This document shows positions 43,907 to 53,229 of a DNA stretch of 64,000 nt, in pieces (the first letter of the stretch is position 1; every line of letters begins with the position of its first letter). Under the pieces are notes generated by a model. That model was not told the origin of the DNA and did not search any database. It saw only the letters and a program-made list of their open reading frames with translations. A program made the translations under genes and the position numbers. This stretch comes from Polaribacter pacificus (GTDB taxonomy: Bacteria > Bacteroidota > Bacteroidia > Flavobacteriales > Flavobacteriaceae): the NCBI RefSeq assembly GCF_038024035.1, contig NZ_CP150664.1, positions 2,480,001-2,544,000 of the forward strand, given 5' to 3'.

Positions 43907-44389
43907 ATGAAGAAAATTGACCTTATTACCTCTGCCTCATTATATGAGAATTTTGATGAACTCTCAAAGGAGATTAAACACTTAATGCAGCAGGCGATTG
44001 CTGCAAGAGAAAAAGCTTATGCTCCCTATTCTAAGTTTTATGTAGGTGCAGCATTGCTATTAGAAAACGGTCAAATAATTACTGGAAACAATCAAGAAAG
44101 TGCAGCTTATCCATCTGGAATGTGTGCTGAGCGTGTTGCTATTTGGAAAGCAGGTTCAGATTTCCCTGGAGTTAAAGTGCTTAAACTGGCCATTTCTGCT
44201 AGTTCTAAAACACATTTGGTAGACAAGCCGATAGGTCCTTGTGGCGCTTGTAGACAAACCCTTTCAGAATATGAGATTAATCAAAAAGAGCCAATAGAAA
44301 TTTACTTTATGGGAGAAGTTGGTAAGGTTGTTCAAACGGATTCTTTACTAGATTTATTGCCGTTCTCATTTGATAGTTCAAACCTTTAG
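43907..44389 (+). CDS. cdd: Cytidine deaminase
   Basis: A 160-residue zinc enzyme of pyrimidine salvage, deaminating cytidine and deoxycytidine to uridine forms. The zinc/proton-shuttle motif is CAERVAI (C73 and E75), and PCGACRQ supplies C112 and C115, giving the three-cysteine tetrameric type. YAPYSKFYVGAAL (about 38-50) is the substrate loop. Length is normal for the tetrameric class with a short N-terminal extension. In several flavobacteria cdd follows porV, as here. The next gene begins 1 base after its stop. Confidence 0.94.
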   Translation: MKKIDLITSASLYENFDELSKEIKHLMQQAIAAREKAYAPYSKFYVGAALLLENGQIITGNNQESAAYPSGMCAERVAIWKAGSDFPGVKVLKLAISASSKTHLVDKPIGPCGACRQTLSEYEINQKEPIEIYFMGEVGKVVQTDSLLDLLPFSFDSSNL

Positions 44390-44390
44390 A

Positions 44391-44771
44391 ATGAAACCAG
44401 ACATCACAACAAGAGAAGATATAAAACAAATTATTTCTCAGTTTTATGAAAAATTGTTAGCTGATGAACAGATGTATCCTTTTTTTGATGAGATTGTAGT
44501 ATCTAATCACCTAGAAAAACACTTAGAAATTATTACTGACTTTTGGGAAGATTTATTGTTGGACACTAGATCTTATAGTAATAATGTATTGCAAAAACAT
44601 ATAGATGTTCACCAAAAACTACCTTTTAAGAAAGAGCATTTTGATTTGTGGTTAGGCTATTTGCTAGCAACTATAAATGACTCTTTTGAAGGACTTAAAG
44701 CTGATCAGATGATCGCTAGAGCTCGATCAATTGCTACCGTCATGCAAGTTAAATTTAATCTGTATCAATAA
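44391..44771 (+). CDS. Group III truncated hemoglobin
   Basis: A 126-residue protein from the ATG at 44391, chosen because it follows the cdd stop directly and gives the usual N-terminus (MKPDITTRED). The helices MYPFFDE and IITDFWEDLLLDTRSYSNN, and the proximal heme histidine H83 in HFDLWLGYL, match group III truncated hemoglobins. These bind O2, NO or related ligands; their roles are mostly inferred (nitrosative or redox stress). It is probably translated from the cdd transcript. Confidence 0.88.
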   Translation: MKPDITTREDIKQIISQFYEKLLADEQMYPFFDEIVVSNHLEKHLEIITDFWEDLLLDTRSYSNNVLQKHIDVHQKLPFKKEHFDLWLGYLLATINDSFEGLKADQMIARARSIATVMQVKFNLYQ

Positions 44772-44918
44772 GCAAAAAAGTAACTGAAAAATTTCAAATC
44801 CTCAAAAAAGTAGGGCTTAAATTTTCAATTCTTCAAAAAATTAAAAATAGCCTCTTAAAATTACTTTTTAAAAGCATAAAATGTGTTATTTTGTGTAGAA
44901 ATCAAAGTTAAAATAAAA

Positions 44919-45983
44919 ATGCAAAACACGATTATTACAGGTACAGGTTGTTATGTCCCAACAATTGTTCAAAAGAATGACCAGTTTTTGAAGCATCGTT
45001 TTTTAAATGAAGATGGAACTCCTTTTGAAGCTTCAAATGAAGAAATTATTCAAAAATTTCAAAATATAACAGGTATTGATGAGCGTAGGTATGTTGATAC
45101 TAAATACGCTACATCAGATATTGCTTTTTTTGCAGCTCAAAAAGCCATAGAAAAATCAGGGGTCAATCCAGAAGAATTGGATTATATTATTTTAGCACAC
45201 AACTTTGGTGATGTTCAAAGCGCTGCCATTCAGAGTGATATTTTACCTTGTATTGCTACAAGAGTAAAACACCAATTAAAAATAAAAAACCCTAATTGTG
45301 TAGCCTATGATATCTTGTTTGGTTGTCCAGGTTGGATAGAAGGTGTTATTCAAGCCCATGCTTTTATCAAAGCGGGTATGGCTAAAAAAGTATTGGTGAT
45401 TGGAGCAGAAACGCTATCTAGGGTTGTAGATCAGCACGATAGAGATACTATGATTTTTAGTGATGGGGCTGGTGCTTCTGTAGTAGAAGCTTCAGAGGGT
45501 TCTACTGCCGGAATTTTAAGTCATTCTACTCAAACTTTTTCTAAAGACGAAGCTTATTATTTATCTTTTGGTAAATCATTTGATAAAAAAGAAGATTCAG
45601 ATGTGCGCTATATTAAAATGAATGGTCGAAAAATTTATGAATTTGCCTTGGTAAATGTCCCGCTTGCGATGAAGGCGGCATTGGATAAAAGTGGTGTTTC
45701 TATAAATGATATTAAAAAAATATTTATCCATCAGGCCAATGAAAAAATGGATGAAGCCATTGTGAAACGTTTTTATCGACTCTTTAAAATGGGAGTTCCA
45801 GAGGGAATTATGCCTATGAACATACAAAAATTCGGTAATAGTTCTGTGGCTACTGTCCCAACTTTATTAGATTTAGTGCTTCAAGGGAAGATTGAAAATC
45901 ACCGTGTTAATAAAGGAGATATCGTCCTTTTTGCATCTGTGGGAGCCGGTATGAATATCAATGCTATTGTCTATAAATTTTAG
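44919..45983 (+). CDS. Ketoacyl-ACP synthase III family protein (stand-alone)
   Basis: A 354-residue KAS III-type protein with an intact triad: C136 in LFGCPGWIEG, H271 in FIHQAN and N307 in KFGNSSVATVP. The CPGWIEG context and an insertion near residues 20-45 (FLKHRFLNEDGTPFE) set it apart from housekeeping FabH and from the two copies in the polysaccharide locus. The ATG at 44919 gives the standard start MQNTIITGTGCYVP. A GTG 36 bases upstream would add an unlikely tail. No ACP or reductase is nearby. The specific product is unknown. Confidence 0.85.
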   Translation: MQNTIITGTGCYVPTIVQKNDQFLKHRFLNEDGTPFEASNEEIIQKFQNITGIDERRYVDTKYATSDIAFFAAQKAIEKSGVNPEELDYIILAHNFGDVQSAAIQSDILPCIATRVKHQLKIKNPNCVAYDILFGCPGWIEGVIQAHAFIKAGMAKKVLVIGAETLSRVVDQHDRDTMIFSDGAGASVVEASEGSTAGILSHSTQTFSKDEAYYLSFGKSFDKKEDSDVRYIKMNGRKIYEFALVNVPLAMKAALDKSGVSINDIKKIFIHQANEKMDEAIVKRFYRLFKMGVPEGIMPMNIQKFGNSSVATVPTLLDLVLQGKIENHRVNKGDIVLFASVGAGMNINAIVYKF

Positions 45984-46016
45984 TTCATTATTTTTTAGGT
46001 TTCATTGAAAAAAAAT

Positions 46017-46044
46017 GATTTTAGATATAAAAAATTCTAAAATC
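46017..46044. promoter_or_regulatory. Inverted repeat at the guaA promoter
   Basis: A 9-bp perfect inverted repeat GATTTTAGA (46017-46025) and TCTAAAATC (46036-46044), with a 10-base AT spacer. It occupies the place of the -33 element just before the -7 box of guaA. It could be an operator. The short T-run after it does not make it a convincing terminator. Confidence 0.45.
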
Positions 46045-46050
46045 TTATAG

Positions 46051-46058
46051 TATTTTTG
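46051..46058 (+). promoter_or_regulatory. -7 box of guaA
   Basis: TATTTTTG matches TAnnTTTG and ends only three bases before the ATG at 46062, so the transcript is predicted to be leaderless. No TTG at the usual upstream distance is seen. Confidence 0.5.
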
Positions 46059-46061
46059 TGC

Positions 46062-47597
46062 ATGCAAAAAGACAACGTACTTATATTAGATTTTGGATCG
46101 CAATACACACAGCTGATTGCGAGAAGAGTTAGAGAGTTAAACATTTATTGTGAAATTCACCCTTTTAACAATCCTCCAAAGAACCTAGAAACTTTTAAAG
46201 CGGTAATTTTATCAGGAAGCCCTTATTCTGTAAGGTCTGAGAACCCACCGCATCCAGATTTATCTTTAATTAGAGGGCATAAACCTATGTTGGCAGTCTG
46301 TTATGGCGCTCAATATCTTGCTCATTTTTCTGGTGGTTTGGTTGGTCAATCTAATACAAGAGAATACGGAAGAGCTAATCTGTCTTATGTTAAAGAAGAA
46401 GAGCCATTTTTTGCAAATATTCAAATGGGTAGTCAAGTATGGATGAGTCACTCAGATACAATTAAAGAATTGCCTACCAATGGTGTTCGCTTGGCCAGTA
46501 CTCACGATGTAGAAAATGCAGCATATAAAATAGAGGGAGAGCAAACCTATGCAATTCAATTTCACCCAGAAGTGTATCACTCTACGGATGGAAAACAGCT
46601 TTTAGAAAACTTTTTAGTTCATATTGCTGGCGTAGCTCAAACTTGGACAGCTAATTCATTTGTAGAAAGTACGGTTGCTGACATTCAAGAAAAAGTAGGT
46701 ACAGATAAAGTAGTCTTAGGCTTGTCTGGTGGTGTTGATTCTACCGTAGCTGCAGTTTTGTTGCACAAAGCAATAGGATCTAATTTGCATTGTATTTTTG
46801 TAAATAATGGGTTGCTGAGAAAAAATGAGTTTACCGAAGTTTTAAAGCAATATGAGGGCATGGGCTTAAATGTTAAGGGAGTGGATGCTTCTTCTCATTT
46901 TATGACTGCTTTGGCCGGACTTTCTGATCCAGAAGCAAAAAGAAAAGCCATAGGAAATGCTTTTATTGAAGTTTTTGATAAAGAGGCAAATCAAATTGAA
47001 GACGCCAAATGGTTAGCACAAGGAACCATTTATCCAGATGTTATCGAGTCTGTTTCTGTAAACGGAGGACCATCAGCAACCATTAAGAGTCATCACAATG
47101 TTGGAGGTTTGCCAGACTTTATGAAACTAAAAATTGTAGAGCCTCTAAGAATGATCTTTAAAGATGAGGTTAGAAGAGTTGGTGCTTCTATGGGAATAGA
47201 TAAAGAATTATTAGGAAGACACCCTTTCCCTGGGCCAGGTTTGGCTATTCGTATTTTAGGAGATATCACTCCTGAGAAAGTAAGTATCTTGCAAGAAGTC
47301 GATGCTATTTTTATAAACGGCTTAAAAAATAGTGGTTTGTATAATAAGGTTTGGCAAGCAGGAGCAATCTTGTTGCCTGTAAACTCTGTAGGAGTTATGG
47401 GAGATGAAAGAACCTATGAAAAAGTAGTTGCTTTACGAGCTGTAGAAAGCACAGATGGGATGACTGCTGACTGGGTGAATTTACCGTACGAGTTTTTACA
47501 AAAAACCTCTAATGACATTATAAATAAAGTAAAAGGAGTAAACAGAGTTGTTTATGATATTAGTTCAAAACCTCCAGCGACAATTGAGTGGGAATAA
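46062..47597 (+). CDS. guaA: GMP synthase (glutamine-hydrolysing)
   Basis: A 511-residue enzyme that aminates XMP to GMP, using glutamine and ATP. The N-terminal class-I glutamine amidotransferase has catalytic C80 (LAVCYGAQY), H168 and E170 (QFHPEVYH). The ATP-pyrophosphatase domain has LSGGVDST (221-228), and the C-terminal dimerisation domain ends PPATIEWE. The ATG at 46062 is preferred to a TTG at 46056, which lies inside the -7 box. Length and motifs are complete. Confidence 0.96.
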   Translation: MQKDNVLILDFGSQYTQLIARRVRELNIYCEIHPFNNPPKNLETFKAVILSGSPYSVRSENPPHPDLSLIRGHKPMLAVCYGAQYLAHFSGGLVGQSNTREYGRANLSYVKEEEPFFANIQMGSQVWMSHSDTIKELPTNGVRLASTHDVENAAYKIEGEQTYAIQFHPEVYHSTDGKQLLENFLVHIAGVAQTWTANSFVESTVADIQEKVGTDKVVLGLSGGVDSTVAAVLLHKAIGSNLHCIFVNNGLLRKNEFTEVLKQYEGMGLNVKGVDASSHFMTALAGLSDPEAKRKAIGNAFIEVFDKEANQIEDAKWLAQGTIYPDVIESVSVNGGPSATIKSHHNVGGLPDFMKLKIVEPLRMIFKDEVRRVGASMGIDKELLGRHPFPGPGLAIRILGDITPEKVSILQEVDAIFINGLKNSGLYNKVWQAGAILLPVNSVGVMGDERTYEKVVALRAVESTDGMTADWVNLPYEFLQKTSNDIINKVKGVNRVVYDISSKPPATIEWE

Positions 47598-47689
47598 TAC
47601 ACTAATTTGATAATTATACGTTTTAGTATAGAGTCCCTGTTTTTAATATTCTAAATTTAGTAGTATCTTTTATGATTAAAATATCTCGA

Positions 47690-49330
47690 ATGAAACATTT
47701 AAAAATCGTTGTCACACTTTTTGTTTTAAGTTTTGCTGTTTCTTGTGGTCAGCAAAAAAAATACATCACTTATAAAGTGCAAGAAGGTGAGACTCTTACT
47801 AGTATTGCTGGTAAGTTAGATATGACTACTAAAGATTTGTTGCGTTTAAATCCAAATATCGGATCAGAGTTAACTGCTGATACTGAGATTTTTATTCCAA
47901 ATAAGAAAGGTATTTTACGCTCAGATCCTAAAGAATCTGTATTGGTTACCAATCCTACAGTAAAAAAAGATTCAATTATTGATCAACTTGACCCAACAGA
48001 AGATCTTAGTGAGATTTATGTAATGCACAAAGTAGCAAAAGGAGATACTTTTTATAGTTTAACCCGTTATTACAATGTTTTACAAAGCGATTTGCTAGTT
48101 TTAAATCCAGCCTTAAAAGACGGTTTAAAATTAGGTACTACTATTAAGATTAAAGAGCGAGTTGCTGGTGAGAAAATACAAGAGATATACAAAGATACCA
48201 TTGCGCTTTCTGAAGAGCTTAAAGTGGCTTTATTATTGCCTTTTAGAGCAGAGGTTTTTGATACCTTAAGCGCTACAGATATTTTTAAAGACCGTTTGGC
48301 AAATATTATCACTGATTTTTATTTAGGTGCAGAAATTGCCATTGATTCATTGCAAAAACAAGGTGTAATGGCTAAGATGCAGGTATTTGATACAGGAGAT
48401 AGAAACACCAAGATCAATACCTTACTCAATGAGAGAAGTCTTAAAGAAATGGACGTAATTATTGGTCCATTATATTCTGATGAGTTAGAGAGGGTAGCTG
48501 GAGCTGTTAATGCACCAGTTGTGTATCCAGTATTTTCTGGAAGTCAATCTTCTTTCTCCAAATCAAAGATTGTAAAGACAGCGCCAGATAAGAATTTGTA
48601 CACGGAAAAATTATTATCTCATATGATAAAAAATTACCGTAATGAAAACATCATTATTGTTGGAGATTCTACAGCAACTTCTATGATTAAAGTTAAACAG
48701 CTTTCAACGTTTTTAAAGCAGCATGATTCTATTGATGTTGTGCATGAAATAGTTCCTCATAATGGATATATTGCTCAAGAGCGACTTTTAAAGGTTATGA
48801 AGGTTGATACCACTCATATAGAGAATTGGGTTTTGATTGCTAGTCAAAATAAAGTGATTGCATCTGATGTGGTTAATAGTTTGATTAGTTTCCCTGAGCC
48901 AGAAAAAGCAAAAGATGGAGAGGAGCAGGCTCCAAAAATAAATTATGCTGTAAAGGCTTTTAGTTTTGAAAATGGGAGCTTATTTTCTATGGTTAATCAC
49001 AATAAGTTAGCACATATAGGTTTTACCTATGTTTCAGATCGGTTTATGGATGAGTCTGCGATAAGAGCAAGGGTGTTTAACAAGCAATACTTAAAAAAGA
49101 ACAAAGCCTTGCCTTCTGATGATGCTATTAGAGGTTTTGATGTAACTTATGATGTTGTGATGCGTATGGCATCAGGAGATCAACTTAACAGTACTTATAA
49201 AAAAGGGATTTCATATCGTTTACAGGCCAAGTTTGATTTTCATAAACGAATGTTTGGTCTGACAGAAAATAGAGGTTTGTACTTACTAGAATATCAACCA
49301 GACTTAAGTGTTATTCGATTGGATGATTAA
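47690..49330 (+). CDS. LysM lipoprotein with periplasmic binding protein-like domain
   Basis: A 546-residue exported protein. The start at 47690 puts the signal peptide (MKHLKIVVTLFVLSFAVSC) directly at the N-terminus with a lipobox ending VSC, so it is a predicted lipoprotein. An ATG at 47672 would lengthen the signal by six residues. Two LysM modules follow (about residues 27-70, YKVQEGETLTSIAGKL; about 110-155, HKVAKGDTFYSLTRYY). The rest (about 170-546) resembles a type I periplasmic binding protein (ALLLPFRAEVFD..., IIGPLYSDELERV). LysM binds peptidoglycan. The binding domain may have a structural rather than a solute-binding role. It follows guaA and ends at a strong terminator. Confidence 0.85.
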   Translation: MKHLKIVVTLFVLSFAVSCGQQKKYITYKVQEGETLTSIAGKLDMTTKDLLRLNPNIGSELTADTEIFIPNKKGILRSDPKESVLVTNPTVKKDSIIDQLDPTEDLSEIYVMHKVAKGDTFYSLTRYYNVLQSDLLVLNPALKDGLKLGTTIKIKERVAGEKIQEIYKDTIALSEELKVALLLPFRAEVFDTLSATDIFKDRLANIITDFYLGAEIAIDSLQKQGVMAKMQVFDTGDRNTKINTLLNERSLKEMDVIIGPLYSDELERVAGAVNAPVVYPVFSGSQSSFSKSKIVKTAPDKNLYTEKLLSHMIKNYRNENIIIVGDSTATSMIKVKQLSTFLKQHDSIDVVHEIVPHNGYIAQERLLKVMKVDTTHIENWVLIASQNKVIASDVVNSLISFPEPEKAKDGEEQAPKINYAVKAFSFENGSLFSMVNHNKLAHIGFTYVSDRFMDESAIRARVFNKQYLKKNKALPSDDAIRGFDVTYDVVMRMASGDQLNSTYKKGISYRLQAKFDFHKRMFGLTENRGLYLLEYQPDLSVIRLDD

Positions 49331-49352
49331 GGGTTAAGTTAATTTTGAATAT

Positions 49353-49385
49353 AAAAAAACCGATGCAAGCGCATCGGTTTTTTTA
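49353..49385. terminator. Bidirectional terminator between convergent genes
   Basis: A perfect CCGATGC/GCATCGG stem (49360-49366 and 49371-49377) with an AAGC loop, A-run on the left and T-run on the right. It serves the LysM gene on plus and the small membrane protein gene on minus. Confidence 0.9.
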
Positions 49386-49408
49386 GTTTTAAGAAACAGA
49401 AAAAGAGC

Positions 49409-49924
49409 TTAGATCTTTTTCATCTGCTGTTTCATCATTTTTATTTGCTCATTTAGCATGCCATTTTTGTCTAGTTTTTTAGCTTCATTCATTAGCATGG
49501 TTGCTTCGCGTTTTCTTCTTTTAGTCATTGCGATACCTGCCAATTGCAATTTTGCCATTGCTAAATCATGTCCCATAGATAAGCCTAAAGAAACAGCTTT
49601 CTTTAAGTATTTTTCTGCTTGAGAAATATTGGTTTGAGAAAGCATAATTCCGTGTAGAAAATTATAATATCCTTCTTGTTTTCTAGTCAGTGCTGCACTT
49701 GGATTTTTAATATAGGATAACCATTTTTGAGCTCCTGGAAAGTTTTGTTTACGAAGTTGTAAAAACGCTAATAATATAAACTCGTTTTTAAAGTATAATA
49801 AGATAAAAATTCCCGCCAACAATAAAATTGAAATTCCGTTCATAATATGAACTTGAGAAAATTCATATACAGACCAGGCTGTGATAAGTGCTGCAATGAT
49901 TAATTTAAAATTTTTATGAAACAT
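49409..49924 (-). CDS. Small membrane protein with TPR-like C-terminal helices
   Basis: A 171-residue protein of unknown function. Two adjacent membrane helices occupy about residues 7-22 and 28-50. The remaining 120 residues are helical, with TPR-like pairs (LRKQNFPGAQKWLSYIK, YYNFLHGIMLSQTN then AEKYLKKAVSLGL), ending in a basic, methionine-rich coil. It resembles uncharacterised flavobacterial proteins in architecture, and I cannot name a family with certainty. A -7 box (TATTTTTG on minus, 49951-49958) precedes it. It is convergent with the LysM gene. Confidence 0.7.
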   Translation of the reverse strand: MFHKNFKLIIAALITAWSVYEFSQVHIMNGISILLLAGIFILLYFKNEFILLAFLQLRKQNFPGAQKWLSYIKNPSAALTRKQEGYYNFLHGIMLSQTNISQAEKYLKKAVSLGLSMGHDLAMAKLQLAGIAMTKRRKREATMLMNEAKKLDKNGMLNEQIKMMKQQMKKI

Positions 49925-50028
49925 AGATCTGTTTTTTTATTTAAGGAAAGCAAAAATACAGCTTTCTTTTTGAAATTTAGATTCCTCTTTTAAGTGATTT
50001 TAAGTTTGTGTCTTTTTGAGAAAATGAT

Positions 50029-53000
50029 TTATTTTTTATAATATTTTTTGTGTTTACGCCAAGCAAAGATTCCTAAAACAGTAACAAAAGCAACGGAATA
50101 ATATACTGAAGTTGGTGTGATTACTTTGTCACCACTTGCGTATGAATGTAAGCCTGATAAATAGAAATTTACTCCAAAATAAGTCATCATAATAGATGAA
50201 TACGTGATAATAGACCAAAGGTTAAAGGTAAATTTACTTCTCAAACCTGGAATCAAACGCATATGCAAAATAAACGCATATAGCATAATAGAGATTAAGG
50301 CCCAAGTCTCTTTTGGATCCCAGCCCCAATATCTACCCCAGCTTTCATTGGCCCACATACCTCCTAGGAAATTCCCTACAGTTAGCATGATTAAACCAAT
50401 TGTAACAGACATCTCATTAATAATGGTTATCTCTTTGATAGCCAAGTCTAATTTTTTCTTGTTTTTCTCGTTGGTAAATGCCATTAAAAACAAAGCGAAT
50501 ATTCCTAAGATCATAGCTAGTGAGAATGGGCCATAACTAGCAACTATAATTGAAACGTGTATCAGTAACCAATAAGAGTTTAATACAGGTTGGAGATTCG
50601 CAATTTCTGGATCCAACCAGTTTTGATGGGCAAAGAATAGAATAACTGAAGTTAAAAATGTTGTTGCGGCCAATGTCAACGTTGATTTTCTTCCAAAAAC
50701 AAGTCCAAACAACATGGTAGCCCATGCAACATAAATAATGGACTCGTAGGCATTACTCCAAGGTGCATTTCCGCTAATATACCAGCGAGCTCCTAGGCCT
50801 AATGTATGGAATACAAACAAAATAACAATGATTCCAACAAGCCCTTTTACCAAATAGTTTAGCCATTTTTTATCAGTAAAGATTTGAGCAATTACAACAA
50901 ATATTAAGAGTCCACCTGCAAAACCAAAGTACTTAGCTAATCTATTAAAAATACTAAATTTATTATAGGCAATCTCTAATTGTATTCTGTCTTGACTAGG
51001 GATTACTTCTGCACCAAATTTTCGTTGAAAGTTTTTGATTCCTTCCAAGACTTTTTCTGCCTGAGTATAGTCATTGGTTTCTTTTGCTTGTTGTAGCATC
51101 TGAATATAAACAGGAACTACCTGTCGTACAAAAACAGAATCAGTACCGCTAAAGTTTGCATGTAGGGTTTCTGGTTGAGAGACCCATTTGTTATTTTCAT
51201 CATTCGGGATAGGGAATATTTTAAAAATATCTCTATACAAAGCTCTATAGACTAAATCAACACGAGAGTTAATATGCTCTAAATCTTTTTCAAACTTATT
51301 CTTAACATTCTTTTTTATTGCCTCATCAACTTGCGCTCTAATTTTATATTCACCTTGAGGTGTTAAAAAATCAGTTAAGCTTGCGTGGGTAGCTTCTTTT
51401 GGAAGTCCAAGTAGTTCTCTTATTTCTGTGTTTCCTTCTTCTAAGTAGATCATTGGAACAACTTCCCAAAATCTTGGGTTTTCTTTGATCGAAAGAAACA
51501 CCTGACTAGGAGTCATTCCTTTAAAAGTTTCTTGATGAGTTACTTTTCTAACTAATTCTGAAGCAAAGGTGTGAGCTGGTTTCATTCTACCCCCAGCATC
51601 TTGAATGATCAAGCTATTAAATGATTCGGCATGTTTTTTATCAACAATATTTGCGTTTAAAATAGAATCAATTTGCTGTTCACTTATCAATCGTTGTTGG
51701 TGCTGTTGAGCAGATGCGGATGATACAGAAATAAATAGTAGTAAGAATATGCTTAATGCTGCTTTTTTCTGTTTGATTTTTTTTAAGCCCTTTTTTAAAT
51801 CATCAAAACGAGTGTTTTTTGCAAATAAAATACTAATCAGTCCAAAATACAACATAGAATAGCCAACATAGGTTAAAAATGTACCCCAAAAATCATGGTT
51901 TACAGAGAGGTGAGTTTCTTCTACTTCTTTGCTGATGTCATAACTCGACTGAAAGAATTTATATCCTTTGTGATCTAAAATATGGTTCATGTAAATACGG
52001 TAATCAAAAGTTTCATCAGGGTCAATAACTGTAATTTCACTAGCATAAGATGCAGCGCTTTCTGATCCTGGGTATTTTTCTAGCTGAAAATCATTTAGCT
52101 TAATTTTAAAAGGAGTCTCTAGTGTTTTAGAACCATATAACATTCTAAAATTAAGATTGTCTACAGTAAGTTGCTCTGAGTTTAAGGAGTTGTATTTTCC
52201 TCCAGTTAATTGAATTCGCTCTGTTTTGTTGTTGGTAGTAACGTCTAAAACGATGACGTCTAATTTTTGATCATCTTTTTCACCACGTACTGTTTTCATA
52301 ATCCCTTTTTCAGCAGGTTTTGGAATTACAAATTGTAAACCACCGATGTTGTGAAGTGTTAAGTATTGAAAGTTTTGAATAGAATCTTTGTTGATAACAC
52401 CGCGTTTTTGATCTGCCATTCGAAACCAATCTCCAGTTTCAGTAGCGGTCATTTTTAAAGAACCGTCTTTGTTTGAAAAGTTTACGGTTGCATCACCTGG
52501 GGCATCAAAACCTACTAATATATTGTGGATGTTTTCTATAGTTCCTTTTTTAATATAATGTTCATGTCTAGAACCACTACTAGACTCAACAAAAAATAAA
52601 TATTCATCTCCATTAGGATCTTCTACTAATTTTTGCTCGGCCCATGGAATATAATCTACCAGTTTAATATCTATGTCCTGATTCATAAATCGAGTGGAAA
52701 ATCCCCAGTTATTAGTTCCCCAAGCAGACAAAAGAATAGGCTGGTGAACTGTCGGTTTTTGTTGATTGCCATCATCAATGATTACATTAAGGTAAGTGGT
52801 CTCTGATAAGAATTTATCAGTTGTTTCACCTTCTTTGATAATCATTATCCCTTCGTAACCCACATATCTGGTTACTCCTGCACCGATTAAAATAAACAAA
52901 AAGGCAGCGTGAAATAAAAGTACTGGCCATTTTTCTTTTTTGTGTAATCGATATCTAAAAATGTTTCCAAAAAAATTGATTACAAAAAAAATCATGATAG

Positions 53001-53154
53001 CCTCAAACCACCATGTGTTGTAAACTAAGGCTTTTGAAGTCTGGGTACCGAAGTCATTTTCTATAAAAGTTGCAATTCCCATTGATGCAGCAAAGGCAAA
53101 AAATAAGAATGCCATTAAACGGGTCGAGTAAAGGATACTGAATAATTTTTTCAT
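50029..53154 (-). CDS. Cytochrome c biogenesis protein, ResB-CcsA fusion
   Basis: A 1041-residue multi-membrane protein combining both components of system II cytochrome c maturation. The N-terminal ResB/Ccs1 half has membrane helices at about 12-30, 42-60 and 68-85, a large periplasmic domain (90-430) and a fourth helix. The C-terminal CcsA half (from about 720) has about eight helices and the heme-handling tryptophan-rich motif GRYWGWDPKETW (around residue 946). Together they move heme across the membrane and attach it to apocytochromes. A long hydrophilic stretch with a signal-like helix (about 460-700) links the halves. The ATG at 53154 is chosen because the promoter (TAAATTTG on minus) covers 53181-53188. 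Confidence 0.9.
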   Translation of the reverse strand: MKKLFSILYSTRLMAFLFFAFAASMGIATFIENDFGTQTSKALVYNTWWFEAIMIFFVINFFGNIFRYRLHKKEKWPVLLFHAAFLFILIGAGVTRYVGYEGIMIIKEGETTDKFLSETTYLNVIIDDGNQQKPTVHQPILLSAWGTNNWGFSTRFMNQDIDIKLVDYIPWAEQKLVEDPNGDEYLFFVESSSGSRHEHYIKKGTIENIHNILVGFDAPGDATVNFSNKDGSLKMTATETGDWFRMADQKRGVINKDSIQNFQYLTLHNIGGLQFVIPKPAEKGIMKTVRGEKDDQKLDVIVLDVTTNNKTERIQLTGGKYNSLNSEQLTVDNLNFRMLYGSKTLETPFKIKLNDFQLEKYPGSESAASYASEITVIDPDETFDYRIYMNHILDHKGYKFFQSSYDISKEVEETHLSVNHDFWGTFLTYVGYSMLYFGLISILFAKNTRFDDLKKGLKKIKQKKAALSIFLLLFISVSSASAQQHQQRLISEQQIDSILNANIVDKKHAESFNSLIIQDAGGRMKPAHTFASELVRKVTHQETFKGMTPSQVFLSIKENPRFWEVVPMIYLEEGNTEIRELLGLPKEATHASLTDFLTPQGEYKIRAQVDEAIKKNVKNKFEKDLEHINSRVDLVYRALYRDIFKIFPIPNDENNKWVSQPETLHANFSGTDSVFVRQVVPVYIQMLQQAKETNDYTQAEKVLEGIKNFQRKFGAEVIPSQDRIQLEIAYNKFSIFNRLAKYFGFAGGLLIFVVIAQIFTDKKWLNYLVKGLVGIIVILFVFHTLGLGARWYISGNAPWSNAYESIIYVAWATMLFGLVFGRKSTLTLAATTFLTSVILFFAHQNWLDPEIANLQPVLNSYWLLIHVSIIVASYGPFSLAMILGIFALFLMAFTNEKNKKKLDLAIKEITIINEMSVTIGLIMLTVGNFLGGMWANESWGRYWGWDPKETWALISIMLYAFILHMRLIPGLRSKFTFNLWSIITYSSIMMTYFGVNFYLSGLHSYASGDKVITPTSVYYSVAFVTVLGIFAWRKHKKYYKK

Positions 53155-53180
53155 CTGTAAAAATCTAACATAAAAGTTCA

Positions 53181-53209
53181 CAAATTTACGGATAAATAAA
53201 GGAAAACAA
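53181..53209 (-). promoter_or_regulatory. Promoter of the ResB-CcsA gene
   Basis: On minus, TTG (53207-53209) and TAAATTTG (53181-53188) are 18 bases apart. The -7 box overlaps a possible upstream ATG at 53181, which decides the start at 53154. Confidence 0.65.
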
Positions 53210-53229
53210 GAACGATTTTAGGCGATTTT

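Noticed and set aside
44883..44918. Upstream GTG start for the stand-alone KAS III
   Set aside because: It adds twelve residues not typical of the family, while the ATG at 44919 gives the standard N-terminus.
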